DNA of 64,000 bases, taken from the NCBI RefSeq assembly GCF_016861975.1, contig NZ_BOMB01000049.1, positions 18,859 to 82,858 on the forward strand, written 5' to 3'. The notes beneath the pieces were generated by a model. The model made no database searches and was not told the origin of the DNA. It saw only the letters and a list, made by a program, of their open reading frames with translations. The DNA comes from Actinocatenispora rupis (lineage in GTDB: Bacteria > Actinomycetota > Actinomycetes > Mycobacteriales > Micromonosporaceae). The position numbers and the translations under genes are program-made. Positions 60,672 to 64,000 of this stretch are shown one piece after another (position 1 is the first letter of the stretch; the number at the start of each line of letters is the position of its first letter).

Positions 60672-62075
60672 GTGAAGAGCGCCGTCGAGACGTTGAGCCC
60701 TACCCGGGTGAAGGTGTCGGTCGAGGTGCCCTTCTCCGAGCTCGAACCGAGCGTGAAGAAGGCGTACCGGACCATCGCCCAGCAGGTGAGCATTCCGGGC
60801 TTCCGGCCCGGTAAGGTGCCGACCCGCCTGATCGACCAGAAGGTCGGCCGCGGCACGGTGCTGCAGGAGGCCGTGCAGGAGGCGCTGCCGGAGCAGTACA
60901 TGGCGGCGATCCGCGAGCACGACGTGAAGGCCATCGGCCGTCCGGAGGTCGAGGTCACCGAGCTGAACGACGGCGACCACGTGAGCTTCACCGCCGAGGT
61001 CGACGTCCGCCCGGAGATCACCCTGCCGGAGCTGGACAGCATCAGCGCCACCGTCGACGAGCTGTCGATCGGCGAGGACGACGTGGACGAGCAGGTCGGC
61101 CAGCTGCGCGACCGGTTCGCCACGCTGAAGGGTGTCGACCGCCCCGCCGCCGACGGCGACTACGTGTCGCTCGACCTGCTCGCGACCATCGACGACGAGG
61201 AGGTCGAGGGCGGCACCGCCAACGGCCTGTCGTACGAGATCGGCAGTGGTCAGCTGCTCGACGGCATCGACGAGGCGCTCGTCGGCATGACGGCGGACGA
61301 GACCCGCACCTTCGCCAGCAAGCTGGTGGGCGGGCCGCACGCCGGCGAGGAGGCGCAGATCGCGGTCACCGTGAAGAGCGTCCGGGAGAAGGAGCTGCCC
61401 GAGCTGGACGACGAGTTCGCCCAGCTGGCCAGCGAGTTCGACACGCTGGACGAGCTGCGCGCGGACGTCCGCGGCCGGGTCGAGCGCAACAAGAAGCTGG
61501 AGCAGGCGTACCAGGCGCGCGACAAGGCGCTGGAGTCGCTGCTGGCGGCGACCGAGGTCCCGGTGCCCGAGGGCGTCGTGACCGAGGAGGTCGAGTTCCG
61601 CAAGGAGAACATGGGCGAGCAGCTCGCCCAGATGGGCAGCAACCTGGAGCAGTACCTCGCGGCCGAGGGCAAGTCGGCGGAGGAGTTCGACGCGGAGCTG
61701 CGCACGAACGCCGAGGAGGCGGTCAAGACCCAGCTCGTACTGGACGCGTTGGCCGACGCCGAGGAGGTCGGCGTCAACGACCAGGAGCTGACCGAGGAGG
61801 TCGTGCGGCGGGCGCAGATGGCCGGCGCGCAGCCTCAGCAGTACGCGGACCAGCTGGTCCGGTCGGGTCAGCTGTCCGCCGTCGTGGCCGACGTCCGGCG
61901 GGGCAAGGCCCTGTCGCTGGTGCTGGACCACGCCTCGGTCACCGACACCGCGGGCCGCCCGGTCGACATCAAGGCCGTGCTGAACCCGGCCGGTGAGCCG
62001 CAGGCCGAGGGCGCCGCGGAGGCCGTGGAGGCCGCCGACGACGCCGAGTCGGCCCCGGCGAACAGCGAGGGCTGA
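60672..62075 (+). CDS. tig: Trigger factor
   Basis: 467-aa ribosome-associated chaperone and peptidyl-prolyl isomerase. The N-terminal ribosome-binding domain holds the signature PGFRPGKVP (about residues 41-49). The FKBP-type PPIase domain starts about residue 160 (DGDYVSLDLLATID). A helical C-terminal domain and an acidic Ala/Glu-rich tail follow. GTG 60672 has GAGGAG 7-8 nt upstream. It precedes clpP1-clpP2-clpX, an order conserved in actinobacteria, and a strong terminator separates it from the clp genes. Confidence 0.96.
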   Translation: MKSAVETLSPTRVKVSVEVPFSELEPSVKKAYRTIAQQVSIPGFRPGKVPTRLIDQKVGRGTVLQEAVQEALPEQYMAAIREHDVKAIGRPEVEVTELNDGDHVSFTAEVDVRPEITLPELDSISATVDELSIGEDDVDEQVGQLRDRFATLKGVDRPAADGDYVSLDLLATIDDEEVEGGTANGLSYEIGSGQLLDGIDEALVGMTADETRTFASKLVGGPHAGEEAQIAVTVKSVREKELPELDDEFAQLASEFDTLDELRADVRGRVERNKKLEQAYQARDKALESLLAATEVPVPEGVVTEEVEFRKENMGEQLAQMGSNLEQYLAAEGKSAEEFDAELRTNAEEAVKTQLVLDALADAEEVGVNDQELTEEVVRRAQMAGAQPQQYADQLVRSGQLSAVVADVRRGKALSLVLDHASVTDTAGRPVDIKAVLNPAGEPQAEGAAEAVEAADDAESAPANSEG

Positions 62076-62101
62076 CGGCGCCGCACAGGCCGCCTGACGT
62101 A

Positions 62102-62143
62102 CCGACCGGCCCGTCACCCCGCCCCGGGGTACGGGCCGGTCGG
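62102..62143 (+). terminator. Terminator after tig
   Basis: Perfect 13-bp stem CCGACCGGCCCGT (62102-62114) with ACGGGCCGGTCGG (62131-62143). The loop region itself folds as ACCCC/GGGGT. It is 27 bp after the tig stop. Confidence 0.8.
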
Positions 62144-62166
62144 CGTTTCGCCCCGGGCCGGGCGAG

Positions 62167-62184
62167 GCTGCGCTGAGAGCGAAC
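62167..62184. promoter_or_regulatory. Candidate ClgR box upstream of clpP1
   Basis: CGCTGAGAGCGAAC (62171-62184) matches the CGCYNANRGCGWWS core known for ClgR, the activator of clp genes in actinobacteria. It lies about 40 bp upstream of a TAGGGT box (62223-62228), a sensible activator position for the clpP1P2 transcript. Confidence 0.6.
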
Positions 62185-62311
62185 AGCGGCCCGGACAGCG
62201 GATGCCGGCGCACCTCACCGGCTAGGGTCGGATTACCACCAGCTAGCACGAGAGTGTCGACGGATCGGGTTCCGACCGCCGGCGCCACGCGGGCCGAGAG
62301 GACTGCCTTTC

Positions 62312-62941
62312 ATGACTGACCTGTACACGCCGGCGGCGCCGACCGGGCGTTCGCCGGAGACCGGCGGCGGCGGTTTCGACGACCTCGTCTTCAACCGGTT
62401 GCTGCGGGAGCGGATCATCTTCCTGGGCACCGAGGTGACCGACGAGTCCGCCAACCGGGTCGTCGCGCAGCTTCTGCTGCTGTCCGCCGAGGACCCGGAG
62501 CGGGACATCTCGCTCTACATCAACTCGCCCGGCGGCTCGGTCTACTCGGGCATGGCCATCTACGACACGATGCAGTTCGTGAAGAACGACGTCGCGACGT
62601 ACGCGCTGGGCATGGCCGCCTCGATGGGCCAGCTCCTGCTGTGCGCCGGCGCCCCCGGCAAGCGGTACGCGCTGCCGCACGCCCGGATCATGATGCACCA
62701 GCCGTCCGGCGGCATCGGCGGTACGGCCGCCGACGTGGCCATCCAGGCCGAGCAGATGGTGTACACGAAGAAGATGTTCCAGGAGTGCGTCGCCCGGCAC
62801 ACCGGTCAGACGCTGGAGCAGATCGAGACCGACTCGGACCGCGACCGCTGGTTCACGGCCGAGGAGGCCAAGGACTACGGCTTCATCGACCACGTGGTCA
62901 CCGGTGCCGTGCAGGTGCCCGGTGGCGCCGGTCTGTCCTGA
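62312..62941 (+). CDS. clpP1: ATP-dependent Clp protease proteolytic subunit ClpP1
   Basis: 209-aa serine peptidase subunit. Catalytic triad: Ser104 in GMAASMGQ, His129 in MMHQP, Asp178 in SDRDRW. The IGG-loop and handle helix ([17 protein letters not shown]) are present. It assembles with ClpP2 into a mixed tetradecamer working with ClpX or ClpC1. There is a short leader-like N-terminus with Pro/Gly. GAGAGGA lies about 11 nt before ATG. clpP2 follows 43 bp later in the same operon. Confidence 0.95.
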   Translation: MTDLYTPAAPTGRSPETGGGGFDDLVFNRLLRERIIFLGTEVTDESANRVVAQLLLLSAEDPERDISLYINSPGGSVYSGMAIYDTMQFVKNDVATYALGMAASMGQLLLCAGAPGKRYALPHARIMMHQPSGGIGGTAADVAIQAEQMVYTKKMFQECVARHTGQTLEQIETDSDRDRWFTAEEAKDYGFIDHVVTGAVQVPGGAGLS

Positions 62942-62984
62942 CCGGTCACTCCTCGTCCAGCCGGCCTCAACGAAGGAACCAACG

Positions 62985-63665
62985 ATGAGTCTTTCCAGTC
63001 TTCCGAACGGTGGTCTGAGCACGCCGTCCGGCTTCGCGCCGGTGCAGAACCGCTACATCCTGCCGTCGTTCGTCGAGCGCACGTCGTACGGGGTGAAGGA
63101 GTCCAACCCGTACAACATGATGTTCGAGGAGCGGATCATCTTCCTCGGCGCGCAGATCGACGACGTGTCCGCCAACGACGTCATGGCCCAGCTGCTGGCC
63201 CTGGAGTCGATGGACCCGGACCGCGACATCACGATGTACATCAACTCGCCGGGTGGGTCGTTCACCGCGATGACCGCGATCTACGACACCATGCAGTACA
63301 TCCGGTGCGACATCTCGACGGCGTGCCTGGGCCAGGCGGCCTCCGCCGCGGCGGTACTGCTGGCCGCCGGCGCGCCCGGCAAGCGCATGGCGCTGCCCAA
63401 CTCGCGCATCATCATCCACCAGCCCGCGACCGAGGGCGGGTACGGTCAGGGTTCGGACATCGAGATCCAGGCCAGGGAGATCATGCGGATGCGGACGTTG
63501 CTGGAGGACCTCATCTCCAAGCACTCCGACCGCGACATCGAGCTGGTGAAGCGGGACATCGACCGTGACAAGATCCTCACGGCCGAGGAGGCGAAGGAGT
63601 ACGGGTTGGTCGACCAGGTGCTGCCGAGCCGTAAGAAGAACGCGGTGGCGGTGGCGGCCGGCTGA
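62985..63665 (+). CDS. clpP2: ATP-dependent Clp protease proteolytic subunit ClpP2
   Basis: 226-aa ClpP with the longer N-terminus usual for actinobacterial ClpP2 (about 45 residues before FEERIIFLG). Catalytic residues: Ser120 in LGQAASAAA, His145 in IIIHQP, Asp195 in DIDRDK. The handle region contains GYGQGSDIEIQAREIM. It forms the second ring of the ClpP1P2 complex. GAAGGAACC lies 5-8 nt before ATG 62985, and the longer in-frame start upstream is rejected. It is followed by a hairpin before clpX. Confidence 0.95.
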   Translation: MSLSSLPNGGLSTPSGFAPVQNRYILPSFVERTSYGVKESNPYNMMFEERIIFLGAQIDDVSANDVMAQLLALESMDPDRDITMYINSPGGSFTAMTAIYDTMQYIRCDISTACLGQAASAAAVLLAAGAPGKRMALPNSRIIIHQPATEGGYGQGSDIEIQAREIMRMRTLLEDLISKHSDRDIELVKRDIDRDKILTAEEAKEYGLVDQVLPSRKKNAVAVAAG

Positions 63666-63672
63666 AACCCTG

Positions 63673-63701
63673 GCTCGGGGGTCCGTTTCGGGCCCCCGAG
63701 C
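63673..63701 (+). terminator. Hairpin between clpP2 and clpX
   Basis: Perfect 9-bp stem GCTCGGGGG (63673-63681) with CCCCCGAGC (63693-63701), with CCG/CGG continuing inside. It is 7 bp after the clpP2 stop and suggests that clpX is at least partly transcribed separately. Confidence 0.75.
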
Positions 63702-63798
63702 GGGTACCGTCGAGGAGACGGTAGGCAGGCACGCAGCATGGAGAGAGTCCAGCGCGGCCGGGCGTGAGTCCCGGTCGCCGGTGCAGGGGGAGTCGTAG

Positions 63799-64000
63799 GT
63801 GGCACGGATCGGCGACGGCGGAGACCTGCTGAAGTGTTCCTTCTGTGGGAAGTCGCAGAAGCAGGTCAAGAAGCTCATCGCGGGCCCAGGTGTGTACATC
63901 TGCGACGAGTGCATCGACCTCTGCAACGAGATAATCGAGGAGGAGCTCTCCGAGTCGGGCGACGTCAAGTGGGACGAACTGCCCAAGCCCAAGGAGATCT
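63799..64000 (+). CDS. clpX: ClpX unfoldase, N-terminal part (runs off window)
   Basis: The first 67 codons of ClpX, the AAA+ unfoldase that feeds substrates to ClpP1P2. The N-terminal zinc-binding domain is clear: Cys13-x2-Cys16 in KCSFCGKSQ and Cys35-x2-Cys38 in [14 protein letters not shown]. The GTG start follows a GGGGGAG stretch. The ATPase domain lies beyond the window edge. Confidence 0.94.
   Translation, partial: MARIGDGGDLLKCSFCGKSQKQVKKLIAGPGVYICDECIDLCNEIIEEELSESGDVKWDELPKPKEI

Overview
The window is chromosomal DNA of a very GC-rich actinobacterium. The mix of ESX/type VII secretion parts, a Hen1/Pnkp RNA-repair pair, an Rpf/LysM protein under a c-di-AMP riboswitch, mycothiol-type DinB and Eis-like proteins, the tig-clpP1-clpP2-clpX order, many leaderless GTG/ATG starts just after a TAnnnT box, and the abundance of GTAC suggests a relative of Micromonosporaceae. 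The genus cannot be fixed from this sequence alone. There is no rRNA, CRISPR array, transposase, integrase or prophage.

Layout. 1-5.1 kb: remains of a type VII secretion locus (eccD 3' part, GarA-like FHA protein, orphan LuxR-type regulator, divergent eccB/eccE). 5.8-13 kb: esterase, small membrane proteins, DUF1906 protein, class A PBP, CtaG, DinB. 13.2-16.4 kb: resuscitation-factor/LysM gene with a c-di-AMP riboswitch, then a FUSC transporter. 16.4-21.8 kb: a threonine-rich leader peptide and attenuator, a short threonyl-tRNA synthetase paralogue, and Hen1-Pnkp. 21.9-26.6 kb: VOC protein, TetR/cupin pair with a large palindromic operator, and a secreted serpin, lipoprotein and snapalysin group. 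26.8-29.8 kb: a fused alpha-beta glycyl-tRNA synthetase. 30.6-48.5 kb: mixed housekeeping and accessory genes (ndk, nei-type glycosylase, LysE and MFS exporters, TetR/hydrolase pair, XRE-MurA-like fusion, Eis-like acetyltransferase, kinase-like membrane protein, pyrE-like gene, Mn riboswitch plus UPF0016 exporter, sthA). 48.6-56.4 kb: a catabolic cluster for a sugar or aldonic acid, built around an IclR regulator. 56.6-60.5 kb: SRAP, recQ, two tRNAs. 60.7-64 kb: tig, clpP1, clpP2 and the start of clpX.

Three observations stand out. First, a multi-hairpin element of 450-770 bp occurs three times (989-1440, 5124-5825, 29800-30566), each time in a gap between convergent genes. The two longer copies share a 17-bp stem whose arms differ at six positions, all six compensated. 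Second, five 17-bp sites (four of the form GTTC-N9-GAAC) tie the IclR gene to every transcription unit of the sugar-acid cluster. That cluster contains candidates for each step of a non-phosphorylative oxidation/dehydration/aldol-cleavage route. Third, the short ThrRS paralogue follows a leader peptide with four consecutive Thr codons and a strong intrinsic terminator, which is a classic attenuation layout. A 13-bp palindrome GTCCACWGTGGAC is also scattered through the window far more often than chance.
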